The position numbers were made by a program, and so were the translations under genes. Positions 31,556 through 41,960 of a stretch of 64,000 nucleotides of DNA are shown piece by piece. Origin of the DNA: Morinoia aosen (taxonomy: Eukaryota > Arthropoda > Malacostraca > Amphipoda > Talitridae); NCBI GenBank assembly GCA_030386875.1, contig CM059568.1:14944316-15008315 (forward strand). The letters run 5' to 3'. How positions within the stretch are numbered: position 1 is the first letter of the stretch; each line of letters starts with the position of its first letter. Below the pieces are notes generated by a model. It was given only the letters and a program-made list of their open reading frames with translations, did no database searches and was not told the DNA's origin.

Positions 31556-31727
31556 ATGAAAAAAATGAACGCAACACCAGCTGTGTTGCAAAAATTTTCC
31601 TCCATCAAACTCGCCCAGCAAGCATTGCTGACCAACGCTAGTGATGAGAAGCCCACTGACGAGGGCAGAAACTATCAAGAGAAGGTTTCGAGAGGAGCTC
31701 AGGAACCCTACACGTCCCAGGTTAGCG
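31556..31727 (+). CDS. Possible small first exon, function unknown
   Basis: An ATG at 31556 opens a frame reading MKKMNATPAVLQKFSSIKLA, then QQALLTNASDEKPTDEGRNY. It stays open to a good donor, GTTAGCG|gtaagt, at 31727. Two degraded relatives of the same segment lie just upstream (31253-31545), which suggests a tandemly duplicated unit rather than a conserved gene. I recognise no domain, and no downstream exon could be matched. It could be chance. Confidence 0.25.
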
Positions 31728-32284
31728 GTAAGTCCCTAAATGTGCTGATATCTCAGCACTCATCCCTCTGAGTTACTGTCAGAGAACATGTCCTGTGTGA
31801 GGACTATGACTGCTGTATTTCTCTGCATCCTATTATAATTAATAACATCTTCCCAAATCCGTTTATGTAATAAAATAAAAGGTATTCTGCGTGGTGCGAG
31901 GGTAAAGCATCACACTTTGGACAAGTTAGACCCTTGTTCGATCCCACTCCCAGATCCACGATACTTTCACAGGAGTGATGGCAGCTCCTCTGATGATCAT
32001 AGAAAACGGAAATAACGCATAAAATAGGTTCCAGAGGGAACACCTTAACCCTCTGAGCTTACACTTCCCTTACTCTTTCCTCTTTGGTTAAAAAGCAAAA
32101 AAAAAAATATCGTACAACGTTATTCAAACAAAGGAAACATCAATAAAGACGTTTGCTATTTGCAAAATAAACATGAGAGAGTCCATCGAGGGATGAATGC
32201 AAGAGAGGACCGTCTCGAGGGCTAAAATATAGTACAACAAACAGGACGGAGTGGTACACTACGTAGAGTGAAATTGAAAGGAAC
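31728..32284. other. Unassigned region
   Basis: No feature supported. Confidence 0.4.
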
Positions 32285-32572
32285 ATTATAATCATAATAT
32301 TAAAATAAGCGTTATAATCATGAAATTGAAATGATAGTTACAATCGTGAAATTAGAACGATAGTTACAATCATTAAATTGAAATGAGCGTTACAGTCATT
32401 GTATAAAACGAGCGTTACAATCATTAAAAATGAGCGTTACAGTCATTATATAAATGAGCGTTACAATCATTAAATTGAAATGAGCGTTGCAATCATGTAA
32501 AATGAGCGTTATAATGATTAAATAAAATGAGCGTTACAATCATTAAAAAAACGAGCGTTAAAACCACCGTTT
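32285..32572. repeat. Irregular tandem repeat of atgagcgttacaatcatta units
   Basis: About eleven units of roughly 20-28 bases, each with gcgttacaatcatt (or gatagttacaatc earlier) joined by variable A-rich linkers. Unit length varies because the linker changes. Confidence 0.85.
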
Positions 32573-33419
32573 TCAAGTTTTTATTTTGATAGCCTATAGA
32601 ATGAATGCAAAGTACGAGCTCCAGCTTTGGAAACATTTTAGTGTCTTTTGTCTTGAGGCATCGGCTATAGGGTGTCTCATCTAGCGTGCTCAGTTCTGGG
32701 CAACATTACTACGCTATTGAAACTAGTCAATTCCAATGAAAGTCACTGAAACTTCTTACGGTAAGCTGGGTAGTCCATGTAATTAATTCTCTACTTACTG
32801 CTGTGACTATTGGCAAGCGTTGATATAGTTCAGGAGGCTGGGGAACAAGGTGTAGAATGAAGAGGAGCAATGGAAGAATAGAGTACATGTGAATAGAAAA
32901 ATGGATTTTTCTTCAGAGGATGACTTTAACCCTGCGATGGGTTAAACTAAAGTTCAATATTCAACTCAAATTAGAATCAATTTTGAAAATGAATTTTGAA
33001 AATAATTAACTTTAAATGTAGATCGTGCCATCGTTTAATTTTCATTGAGTATTTATGAAAATTGAGTTGGTGACTGCTGATTTATCAATAGCATTATGAA
33101 AAACCCCTCAGTGACCACCGGTGGGTCCCTTCCTTGAAAACGTGTTAAGGAAAAGTACATACATCAAAAGACACTCGGTGACTAATCATACTATCAGCAC
33201 CTTATATGGGCAGCCTATCTTTTCAACATTTCATAAAAGCTCAGAAAGGAACCGAGTAAAGAGCGCAACCCTCAGAATAGACTTCTATTTCCCTGAGAGA
33301 AAAGCTAATAAAAATCTATGAGATAGTGTTCCATTTTAATTGATATTGGTTCAACACTAGGTTGCCAGTGTGATGAGAATATGTTTCATTGATGATTTAA
33401 AAGCAAGAAGCAAGGAATA
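32573..33419. other. Unassigned region
   Basis: No coding or repeat feature is supported. Confidence 0.4.
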
Positions 33420-33530
33420 TTCGGGCTCACAAGTAGCTATACTCAAAATTATCTAATGTACTAGCCTTAAGAAACCATTTACTGCAGTATCGATTGTGGT
33501 AAATAAATTGTTTAAAATTGTTTAGATATC
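33420..33530 (+). mobile_element. CR1/L2-like LINE 3'-end fragment, inverted copy
   Basis: The plus strand reads cgggctcacaagtagctata, then ctcaaaattatctaatgtac and cttaagaaac, ending in aaataaattgtttaaaattg. This is the reverse complement of the 3' UTR and tail at 19098-19215, so this copy points along the plus strand and is heavily 5'-truncated. Confidence 0.75.
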
Positions 33531-33750
33531 TTGACCGAAAATTACGGGACGTCATTCACAATGTTGGCTAAAAATTAATTTGTGCTTCTGACGTGAGAAT
33601 ATCAGTTGCTTCTTAATTGGTTGCCACAATCTCAAACGGCTCAAACTTCAAGATTTCGCCAACGGGACTCAGTAGGACCGGCAGAAAACCCATTTGGCTC
33701 GAAAGCTTCGGATACAAAAGACAAGGACAATTTAAATAAATTAAAAGCTG
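33531..33750. other. Spacer, no feature seen
   Basis: Short unannotated stretch. Confidence 0.4.
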
Positions 33751-33990
33751 CCAACATCCTATTATTTACCTGGACTTTCCTCGCATCACCTGGATTAAAA
33801 ATGCCAACATATAGCCAATATCCTATAATTTACCTGGATTTTCCTCGCATCACCTGGAATAAAAATGCCAACATATGGCAAATATCCTATTATTTAACTG
33901 GAATTTTCTTGTACCACCTGGAATAAAAATGGTAACATATAGCCAGATACCTATTTTAAGTATTTAGCTGGACTTTTCTCGCCCCCATGG
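33751..33990. repeat. Tandem repeat of about 65 bp, three and a half copies
   Basis: Units contain ccaacatatagccaatatcc, tattatttacctggactttc and ctcgcatcacctggaataaa. Starts near 33751, 33809 and 33873, with a decayed unit after 33930. Confidence 0.85.
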
Positions 33991-34793
33991 AATATCATCT
34001 AGCGCCCCCAGTGGGTACGAGCGCCCCAGGTTGGGAACCCCTGTGCTAGAACGTATACACCCGTATACGTCCGTGAATTTGAGAACAATGGACGGCAAAA
34101 AAAAGAGTGACAGTTAGTTAGACCGCCAAATTAAGCAGGTGAGACATCGAAGAGAAGCTCAAGAGAATTTGAAGCTCCCAGTGAGTTTCTTGTGCAGGGT
34201 TGGTTTGAATCTTGGATCCTTCAAAGTCTTTTCAAACACCTGATCTTCCAAAAATGTATACCTCCTGAACCTTACAGAAAATGCTTAGGATAACACCAAG
34301 TATTAAACAAACACGTATTTTGTACGGCCCACGTCGTGTTTCATTTGACCTGCATCGAATAAGGGCGGGCGTTTCAAAACGCTGGATTATTGTAACCTCT
34401 CAAAGCTTTCGAAAATTGCGAGTTTGTCAACAAAGCCCCAGGACACCTGGTGCTGCTCAATCATAACTGCTTTTATATGTGGTATGACTACACGGATTCA
34501 TTACCATTATCAAACTTTGAGTAACCTTATCTTGGGAGCACACATAAATGTTTCCGTATACGCTCACCAACCAAAAGACATGCATGCTAAGAAATTGTCG
34601 AAATCGATAATGGTTTGTGCGCCAACTTTATGGGACACAAACTGTTTTTCACTTTTATTTCTACACAGAAAAATGTTTTTTCTACACAGGACGCCTTCCC
34701 CCTACGGCAACACACACACCACGTGAAGAAAAGTGAGAAAAAGAGCAACAGCTTTTTCCAATAAAGGTCACGAATAACGTAGAGCAATACAAA
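33991..34793. other. Unassigned region
   Basis: No feature is supported. Open frames here are short and composition-driven. Confidence 0.4.
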
Positions 34794-34970
34794 TATTGTG
34801 GACAATTTTAACAACTGTAAACACAACTGAAATATTGCGGACAACTAAAAATATTGAAAGACAAGTGAAAATATTGAAAGACAAGCGAAAATTTTGTTGG
34901 CAGCTGAAAATTTTGTGGACAATTGAAAATATTGCATACAATTGAAAATATTGCAGAAAATTTAGGATGT
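34794..34970. repeat. Short-period repeat of gacaa(c/g)tgaaaatattg units
   Basis: Roughly nine units of 18-22 bases, including ggacaactgaaaatattg-like and gaaagacaagtgaaaatatt. It is diverged and AT-rich. Confidence 0.75.
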
Positions 34971-35683
34971 AACACGACATGCAAGAAAATGAGATTATTG
35001 GACTGAAACATGCTCTATCTTTCCTTTTCCTATTTGTATCTTTCTGCATCTTTCAACCGTACAAACAAAGAACTAGATCTATTCTTACTCTAATAACTTT
35101 GCGCAACGTTCCTGGGCACAGCCGTGGAAACTTGGAAAAAATTCTTATCGTAAGAGAACGCATTTCAGGCCGGATTTTCGAACAGCTTACGCAGTGAGAG
35201 CAGCAAGATATACGACGTCGTACCAGTACTGATTTAGGTCATCATAGCAGTGCAAATTTACGCTATTGTAACTGTAGATTTGAGTCATCGCAGCAGTACA
35301 GGTTCATGCCATCGAGGCAGTACAGGTTCATGCCATCGAGGCAGCACAAATTAATGCATCCTTACAGCACCAGCTGGCAGCGTAAGTCTATCGTCACCAA
35401 CTTACGCTACGAGCTGCATCGCTACGTCAATTGCGTCAGAGTGAGTCCCCGTGACATTCCTCTGGCAGGCAATCTAATCTAATGTGATCATTGCGATCAT
35501 TATTACTACTGCAGTAATACTTCATTTGAATTATTTTAATTATAAATGTAATACTTAGTAAGGGGCATGGGAGCACAGCGTGCGCTCGCGTACATGTAGC
35601 GTAAGTATCTATGCTAAATGATGAAATTCATTTACAAAAAGTCCTATTTTTACACCTAAGAAATAGAGAGCGACAGACGTCTA
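34971..35683. other. Spacer with a small 24-bp repeat
   Basis: At 35284-35355 the phrase caggttcatgccatcgaggc recurs with a 24-base period (about three copies). The rest is unassigned. Confidence 0.45.
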
Positions 35684-36956
35684 CCGGTGACAACAACTCC
35701 TCTGACTAGTGACAACACCCCTGACTGGTGACAACAACACCCCTGACTGGTGACAACAACACCCCTGACTGGTGACAGCAACACCCCTGACTGGTGACAA
35801 CAACACCCCTGACTGGTGACAACAACACCCCTGACTGGTGACAACAACACCTCTGACTGGTGACAACAACACCCCTGACTGGTGACAACAACACCTCTGA
35901 CTGGTGACAACAACACCCCTGACTGGTGACAACACCCCTGACTGGTGACAACAACACCCCTGACTGGTGACAACGACACCCCTGACTGGTAACAACAACA
36001 CCCCTGACTGGTGACAACAACACCCATGACTGGTAACAACAACACCCCTGACAGGTGACAACAACACCCCTGACTGGTGACGACAACACCTCTGACTGGT
36101 GACAACAACACCCCTGACTGGTGACAACAACACCTATGACTGATGACGACACCCCTGACTGGTGACAACAACACCTCTGACTGGTGACAACAACACCTCT
36201 GACTGGTGACAACACCCCTGACGAGTGACAACAACAACGCCCCTGACTAGTGACAACAACAACACCCCTCACTGGTGACAACACCCCTGACAAGTGACAA
36301 CAACACCCCTGACTAGTGACAACAACAACACCCCTGACTGGTGACAACAACACCCCTGACTAGTGACAACAACAACACCCCTGACTAGTGACAACGACAA
36401 CACCCCTCACTGGTGACAACACTCCTGACAAGTGACAACAACAACACCCCTGACTAGTGAAAACAACAACACCCCTGACTGGTGACAACAACACCCCTGA
36501 CTAGTGACAACAACAACACCCCTGAATAGTGACAACAACAACACCCCTGACTAGTGACAACAACAACACCCCTGAATAGCGACAACAACAACACCCCTGA
36601 ATAGTGACAACAACAACACCCCTGACTAGTGACAACAACAACACCCCTGACTAGTGACAACAACAACACCCCTGACTGGTGACAACAACACCCCTGACTA
36701 GTGACAACAACAACACCCCTGAATAGTGACAACAACAACACCCCTGACTAGTGACAACAACAACACCCCTGACTAGTGACAACAACAACACCCCTGAATA
36801 GTGACAACAACAACACCCCTGACTAGTGACAACAACAACACCCCTGACTGGTGACAACAACACCCCTGACTAGTGACAACAACAACACCCCTGAATAGTG
36901 ACAACAACAACACCCCTGACTAGTGACAACAACAACACCCCTCACTGGTGACAACA
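35684..36956. repeat. 22/25-bp minisatellite, about 54 copies, 3' of the ANKRD29-like gene
   Basis: The first part (to about 36230) is built on 22-base units, ctggtgacaacaacacccct plus ga. The second part mainly uses a 25-base form with one extra aac and ctagtgac or atagtgac. It ends about 180 bp past the ANKRD29-like stop codon, in the gene's 3' direction, so transcripts could run into it. Long minus-strand frames (up to 215 codons) in all phases are repeat artefacts. Confidence 0.95.
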
Positions 36957-37132
36957 ATAACAACTAAGAACTAGCGTACAAAATATCAGGCTGTGCCAAG
37001 AGATCACCCCCAGCTCAAAACACAAAAAAGCAACAAAACAAACCAAACGGTCCGTATAAAACGTTAGCGATAAGAGCCGTGCAGTCAAGCGCTGGTGGTG
37101 ACCAGAGGCTTCTGGGCGGCGCGTGCAATGGG

Positions 37133-37408
37133 TCATGGCGGGGCGTTGACGCCCCTCCGGCCCAGCGACGCCCGCCTGAAGGAGGAGAAGGTCTTGCAGA
37201 AGAGGGTCTTCATGGACCTGAGGTCGGCGTGGGAGGTGGTGCGGTGGTGGGGGGGCGGGGGGTGGAGGGAGGCGGGGGGCTCGCTCACCACGCTGGGGGA
37301 GGGGGAGGGGGCCGTCAGGGAGTTGTTGCTCGCGCTCAGGGAGGCGCACGGGGGGTAGTCCGCTCGGCCCCCCGCCTCACCGTCCATCAGCGCCGTCAGC
37401 TCGCACGA
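37133..37408 (-). CDS. ANKRD29: ANKRD29-like protein, last coding exon
   Basis: A 276-bp exon with acceptor tttgcag|TCG at 37408 and a stop at 37133. It encodes 91 residues starting SCELTALMDGEAGG, then a Pro/Ser/His-rich stretch (SPSPSVVSEPPASLHPPPPH) and a basic end with KTLFCKTFSSFRRASLGRRG. The tail after the ankyrin repeats is not part of the vertebrate ANKRD29 as I recall it, so it is a lineage extension. Phase 0 joins it to NFQ of the exon at 38612. The upstream intron carries copies of this exon's acceptor (37384-37880). Confidence 0.75.
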   Translation of the reverse strand, partial: SCELTALMDGEAGGRADYPPCASLSASNNSLTAPSPSPSVVSEPPASLHPPPPHHRTTSHADLRSMKTLFCKTFSSFRRASLGRRGVNAPP

Positions 37409-37880
37409 CTGCAAATGAGGTAATGAGTTAAAATCTCCGTGACAGAGGTGTTCTAGCGAGAGGAAGGATGAAGGTACCATCAGCGCCGTCAGCTCGCATG
37501 ACTAGAAACTAGGCATTGAGTTTAAATCTCCACGACAGAGGTGTTCCAGCTTGAGGAAGGATGATGGTACCATCAGCGCCGTCAGCTAGCACGACTGAAA
37601 ATTAGATAAGTGATTTGGAGCTTCCATAATTACATTAAAGGTAGTCCAGAGAGAGGAAGAGTGATGGCATCATTAGGTATGGAATTTAGTAAACGGGGAA
37701 AATTAAATAATTGCCTCCCTAACTATGACAGACGTGTTCCAGAGAGAGGAAGGATGAAAGCACCTAAGTTCAGGAAACGGGGAAAATTATATAATGAGTT
37801 TGTTGTTGCCTCCCTAAATATGACTGAAGTGTTCCAGAGAGAGGAATGATGAAAGCACCATCAGGTATGGAGATTAGGAA
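37384..37880. repeat. Tandem repeat (93 bp) multiplying the last ANKRD29-like acceptor
   Basis: Unit 1 (37384-37476) and unit 2 (37477-37569) are both 93 bases. Unit 3 starts at 37570 and decays. Each begins ccatcagcgccgtcagct, the complement of the exon start. Each has an AG acceptor on the minus strand: catttgcag, tttctag and ttttcag. The later part (37600-37880) repeats gtgttccagagagaggaagg and aaacggggaaaatta, which resemble the SINE-like family. Confidence 0.9.
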
Positions 37881-37990
37881 ACGGGCAAAATAAGATGAGT
37901 TAGTTAAAGCCTTCATAACCCCAAAAAAGGCGTTTCGCAGGTGGGACAGACGAAGGCACCATAAACGCTTTGACCAGACCACGACATGAG
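37600..37990 (-). mobile_element. SINE-like derived segment, internally repeated
   Basis: The phrases gcctccctaaatatgac, gttccagagagaggaatgat and gcaccatcaggtatggagat match the tail-proximal part of the SINE-like family and recur three to four times with about 90-base spacing. It overlaps the tandem repeat at 37384-37880. Confidence 0.5.
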
Positions 37991-38239
37991 CCACCAGGGG
38001 CCACGTAGAGGATTTTCATAACGCCATGATCCCCTAGTTGTTACAAGCTCAATTTTCATAAACACTAAATTGAAGAAACAAAGAAAAAAGAAAAGTTTAT
38101 GTCCAAAAACGTTCTTACAAGAAATGTATTACTACACATTGTATGTACTTAAAAAAATTCTCTACATAATTGATAAATCTCACGAGGTGTACAATAGCCA
38201 TGTTAGGGGTTCATTATGTCATTGAGAGAGACTAGACTT

Positions 38240-38570
38240 GAGAAACAATCTACTTCTGTATTCGCAGGTGCTAAATATATTGTTTTGTTTAAATTATTGT
38301 TATTATCGTTTAAATTATTGTCATTATTGTTTATATTATTGTTCTTGTTGTCAAAATTATCGTAATTATTGTTAAAATTGTTGTTCAAATTATTTGGGAT
38401 TATAGGTAACATTATTGTTAAAATCATTGTTACTTTTGTTTATATTATTACTGCATGTTATTTTTAAAATTATTGTTATTATAGGTAACATTAGTGTTAA
38501 AATCATTGTTACTATTGTTTTATTTATCATTAAAATCATTGGTATAATTGTCAAAATTGCTGTTTAATAT
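38240..38570. repeat. AT-rich low-complexity repeat in an ANKRD29-like intron
   Basis: Degenerate attattgttaaaatt / ttattgtttaaattattgtc units of about 12-18 bases. Long Asn-rich minus-strand translation is an artefact. Confidence 0.85.
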
Positions 38571-38611
38571 GGATTAAACTATTTATATAGTTTAACAATC
38601 AGAAGCCCCAC

Positions 38612-38920
38612 CTGGAAGTTGGAGGCGCGCTGTGGCGGGGGGCTGGCCTCGACGATGGTCTCCAGGGAGCCAGGCTGCGAGGACCCCCTGCTGAGGGTGC
38701 CGGTGGGGGTGCCCCGGGGGGAGAGAGGGGAGCGCTTGGGGGAGGGCGGGGGCTGTTGGAGGAGCCTGGCAGCGTTGAGGTGGCCGGCCCTGAGGGCGAT
38801 GTGGGCTGCGGTCAGCCCCTGGTCGTTTTGAAGGCTGGGGTCCGCGCCAGCCCGCAGCAGCAGCCGCGCCACCTCGATGTGCCCGTACAGGGCCGCTGCG
38901 TGCAGCGCTGACTCTCCGTT
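38612..38920 (-). CDS. ANKRD29: ANKRD29-like protein, exon with final ankyrin repeats and linker
   Basis: A 309-bp exon, phase 0 at both ends. The acceptor is cgccag|AAC at 38920 and the donor is TTCCAG|gtgggg at 38612. It encodes NGESALHAAALYGHIEVARL then LLRAGADPSLQNDQGLTAAH and IALRAGHLNAARLL, i.e. two ankyrin repeats, followed by a Ser/Pro-rich linker (PPPSPKRSPLSPRGTPTGTL). ANKRD29 has NGTSALHAAVLSG...EAGADPSLRN at this place. The exon is strongly GC-rich and its acceptor directly adjoins a GT-rich repeat. Confidence 0.88.
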
Positions 38921-39300
38921 CTGGCGGGGGTGTTATTTTTAGTGTCGTTATTTTGGGGGTTGTTATCGTTATTGTGGGGGGTTGTTGTTGTTATTATTAT
39001 TGTGTGTGTGTGTGGGGGGGGGGGTTATTTTGGGTGTCGTTATTGTGGTGGTTGTTGTCGTTATTGTGGGGGGGGGGTGTTATTGTTAGTGTCGTTATTG
39101 TGGGGGAATGTTGTTATCGCGACGAGGGATATATATTGGTTGCTACAATTGTTCAGTTGGTTATTGTAGTGATTGTTGTTGTAATTATTGGGGGCGGAGG
39201 TGGCTGATGTGATTATTGTTGTGATGGTTATTGTAGTGATTGTTGTAGTTATTGGGGAGGTGGTTGATGTATTTATTGTTGTGAAGGTTATAGTAGATAC
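38921..39300. repeat. GT-rich low-complexity array at an ANKRD29-like acceptor
   Basis: Repeats of gttattgtgggggttgttgt with G runs up to eleven. It starts at the splice acceptor of the exon at 38612-38920, so the minus-strand pyrimidine tract is formed by the repeat itself. Confidence 0.85.
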
Positions 39301-39479
39301 AGGTTATATAGTTCTGAGAATCCACAAAGAGTAGATTCCCAAAAGAGATCTGGTCAAAATTTCACAGCTTTCTGTTTTGTTATTGTTATTTTTATAATTA
39401 TTAGAATTGTTATTGATAATATTACTGTAAATATTGCTAATATGTTTGTTTCAATACTATGCTCATCACAAGCAACAAA

Positions 39480-39860
39480 CACCGATAGCAACAAACGTAG
39501 ACGAAGTTTATACATTACTCCTGAGTAATAAGCGTAGACTAAATATTTATATTGATTCTAAAAAATAAACGTAGACCAAATTAATATACTACTCATAAGT
39601 AACAAACGCAATCTAATTTACATCCTGGGTAACAAACGTAGACCAAATTAAGATGCTACTCATAAGTAACAAATGCAATCAAATTTTATCCTGAGTAACA
39701 AACGCAATCAAATGTACAATTTTACAACGCAATCAAATGTACAATTTATACAAGCGCAATCAAATGTACAATTTACACAAACGCAATCAAATGTACAATT
39801 TATACAAACGCAATCAAATGTACAATTTACACAAACGCAATCAAATTGACATCCCGGGTA
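39480..39860. repeat. Repeats of aacaaacgtagaccaaat and a 27-bp array
   Basis: Between 39490 and 39700 the phrase gagtaacaaacgtagaccaa recurs irregularly. From about 39700 to 39850 a regular 27-base unit, acgcaatcaaatgtacaatt plus tatacaa, occurs five times. It ends about 60 bases from the donor of the next exon. Confidence 0.85.
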
Positions 39861-39920
39861 ACAAACGTAGGCCAAATATACACTATGCTCGTGACAGGCT
39901 GTCCTGCGCCAGCGCCCCAC

Positions 39921-40016
39921 CTTGAGGAGGCCGAGCTTGGGCCGGTGCAGGAGGAGCGCCTTGACCACATCCACGTGCCCCTTGTGTGCTGCCTTGAACA
40001 GCGCCGTCGCTCCGTC
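39921..40016 (-). CDS. ANKRD29: ANKRD29-like protein, 96-bp ankyrin exon
   Basis: Encodes 32 residues: DGATALFKAAHKGHVDVVKA then LLLHRPKLGLLK. This is diagnostic, because ANKRD29 has a repeat ending in SPTLGILK rather than the usual GAD-type turn. The acceptor is tctgcag|GAC at 40016 and the donor is CTCAAG|gtgggg at 39921, both phase 0. Confidence 0.92.
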
Positions 40017-40064
40017 CTGCAGAACGTGGCAACACCTCACTACCGCTGCGGGTCTTACATGTTT

Positions 40065-40556
40065 AAACCATCCATGCAACTAATGAAATATGAATGCTTC
40101 AAGCTATTTAAATATCTAAAATTATTCGAGGAATTTAAATAGTTTGAAAGATTTTGAATTTTCAAATAATTCATGGGATTTAAACATTGTGAATAGTTTA
40201 AGCAATCTATAGAGCTTGAAAAATTCATACAATTTAAACAATTTGGTCATGTGAGTCAAACAATTGAAGTTATTCAAATAGTTTGAACAGTGTGCGCAAT
40301 TTAAGTATTTTATTCTATTTAATAAGCAATTCAAACAAATTAAAAAATTTAGCCATTCCATTCACAGCAAGTGATAGAGACAGAAGATTGTGTCTTAAGT
40401 CTAGTACAATGGACACATTGGAGTACAGCTACTTGTGAGTCCAAATAAGTTCAATGACTTCTAGGGCATCCTATCATCAATGCTGTTATAAGGTGTGACC
40501 TAATGTTTAACTTAGAATACTTAACCTAGTCGCCACACACTAGACTGATCAATGAA
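40065..40556 (-). mobile_element. CR1/L2-like LINE 3' end with expanded degenerate tail
   Basis: The region 40393-40556 matches the 3' UTR at 19150-19313 (cttaagtctagtacaatgg, gacttctagggcatcctac/t, tagactgatcaatga). Towards lower coordinates, where the family has a short ttgtttaaa tail, there is about 300 bp of degenerate ttaaacaatt-like units. The copy is minus-oriented and 5'-truncated, lying in the intron between the 39921 and 41335 exons. Confidence 0.75.
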
Positions 40557-41334
40557 TGGGTTCGCAAAGAATTCTATGCTCAATTTAACATCCGTATTTA
40601 TAAAAAAATCTATAGATTATAAAAAATTTAGAGTGTCGTAAAAAATGCACTCACTCGTGGACTGCCCAGTCCGCATTTTTTTCATTTTGACGTAGGTGTT
40701 TAATCACACATTTACAAGTCTAGCGAGTTAAATCAAAGAACAGAACATTAAATTTAAGAAAAACTAATTATCGGAGGAGAAAACGAGTTGAACAGGAAAC
40801 AAAACCAAAAATACATAAGTAATCTTCAGTCATATTCTATTTACATGTTATTTTATTACATTTTATTTACACTTTATTTTATCTACATAATTTAGTCATA
40901 GGGCGAGTATATTTTTTGTGACACACCTTGTGTGCGTAAGGGAATGACTGACCACAAAACCCTAGCCCCAATATCGAAATTCAATAGTTCAGTGATCAGA
41001 TACCTTATAATCACCTCCGTGATAATATACATCTGCTCGACAAATAGTTTGTATTTAATTTGTAATTATTCTATCAAAGGATGTCAAAGGGCAAAATAAA
41101 TGGTAATTATATCATAGCAAGAGCCACATTTTACGGAAATATAGGCAAAGATTTCGAAAAATTTTGACTGAAATGTGAACTGGCACCGAGATTTTTATAG
41201 AAGCTTGAGTTAGATACTACAGCGGAAATCATTTATTCCTAACCTTCATTTCTGATCACAACTACATATCCCAACAACCCCCACCTCCTCCCCCCACAAC
41301 CCCCATCATCAAATCAATCCCCCCTCCCACCCAC
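40557..41334. other. ANKRD29-like intron
   Basis: Mostly AT-rich and unassigned. The last 80 bases before the exon donor (41255-41334) are C-rich (ccccccacaacccccatcat) and form a short imperfect repeat next to the splice site. Confidence 0.5.
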
Positions 41335-41476
41335 CTTTCTGGGCGTGTCAGGCTGGGCACCGTGCCCCAGGAGCTCCCTGACGACGGCAGCGTGCCCCAT
41401 CTGGGCGGCGATCCAAAGGGCGCTGGCCCCGTCTGCCCGCCGCGCGTCTATGCGGGCGCCTCCGCGCAGCAGCGAT
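41335..41476 (-). CDS. ANKRD29: ANKRD29-like protein, 142-bp ankyrin exon
   Basis: The first base completes Arg from the previous exon; then SLLRGGARIDARRADGASAL, WIAAQMGHAAVVRELLGHGA and QPDTPRK. It matches ANKRD29's LLLASGAKVN...DGTAPLWIASQMGHSEVV region. The acceptor is ccaccag|A at 41476 and the donor is AGAAAG|gtgggt at 41335. The upstream intron is a 22-bp minisatellite that begins within about 15-30 bases of this acceptor. Confidence 0.92.
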
Positions 41477-41489
41477 CTGGTGGGGTAGG

Positions 41490-41960
41490 TTGTGTAGCTT
41501 GGTGTGGTGTGGTTGTGTCCTGGTGTGGTTTTGATTGTGTCGTGTTGTGGTTTTGCTAGTGTTGTGTTGAGGTTTTGATTGCGTCGTGGTGTGGCTTTGA
41601 TTGCGTCTTGGTGTGGCTTTGATTGCATCGTGGTGTGGCTTTGATTGTGTCGTGCTGTGATTTTGATTGCGTCGTGGTGTGGTTTTGATTGTGTCGTGGC
41701 GTGGCTTTGATTGAGTCGCGGTGTGGCTTTGATTGCGTCGTGGTATGGCTTTGATTGCGTCGTGCTGTGGTTTTGATTGTGTCGTGGCGTGGCTTTGATT
41801 GCGTCGCGGTGTGGGTTTGAATGTGTCGTGGCGTGGCTTTGATTGCGTTGCGGTGCGGTTTTGCTTGCATCATGGTGCATGGTTTTGCTTGCGTCATGGT
41901 GTGGTTTTGCTTGCGTCATGGTGTGGTTATGATTGCATCATGGTGTAGTTTTAACGTCAT
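41490..41960. repeat. 22-bp minisatellite at an ANKRD29-like acceptor, about 21 copies
   Basis: Units of gcgtcgtggtgtggctttga plus tt. They are diverged at several positions (gtgtcgtg, gcatcatg). The array runs almost to the splice acceptor at 41476. The minus-strand His/Thr/Gln-rich frame of up to 201 codons comes from the repeat and then reads through the true exon. Confidence 0.92.

Noticed and set aside
35656..36863. Minus-strand frames of 70-215 codons rich in Val/Cys/Ser/Gln
   Set aside because: They come from the 22/25-bp minisatellite, are open in all phases and contain no domain.
41314..41919. 201-codon minus-strand ORF with an ankyrin-like end
   Set aside because: Its His/Thr/Gln-rich part is the 22-bp intron repeat; only the last part, from the splice acceptor at 41476, is a true exon.
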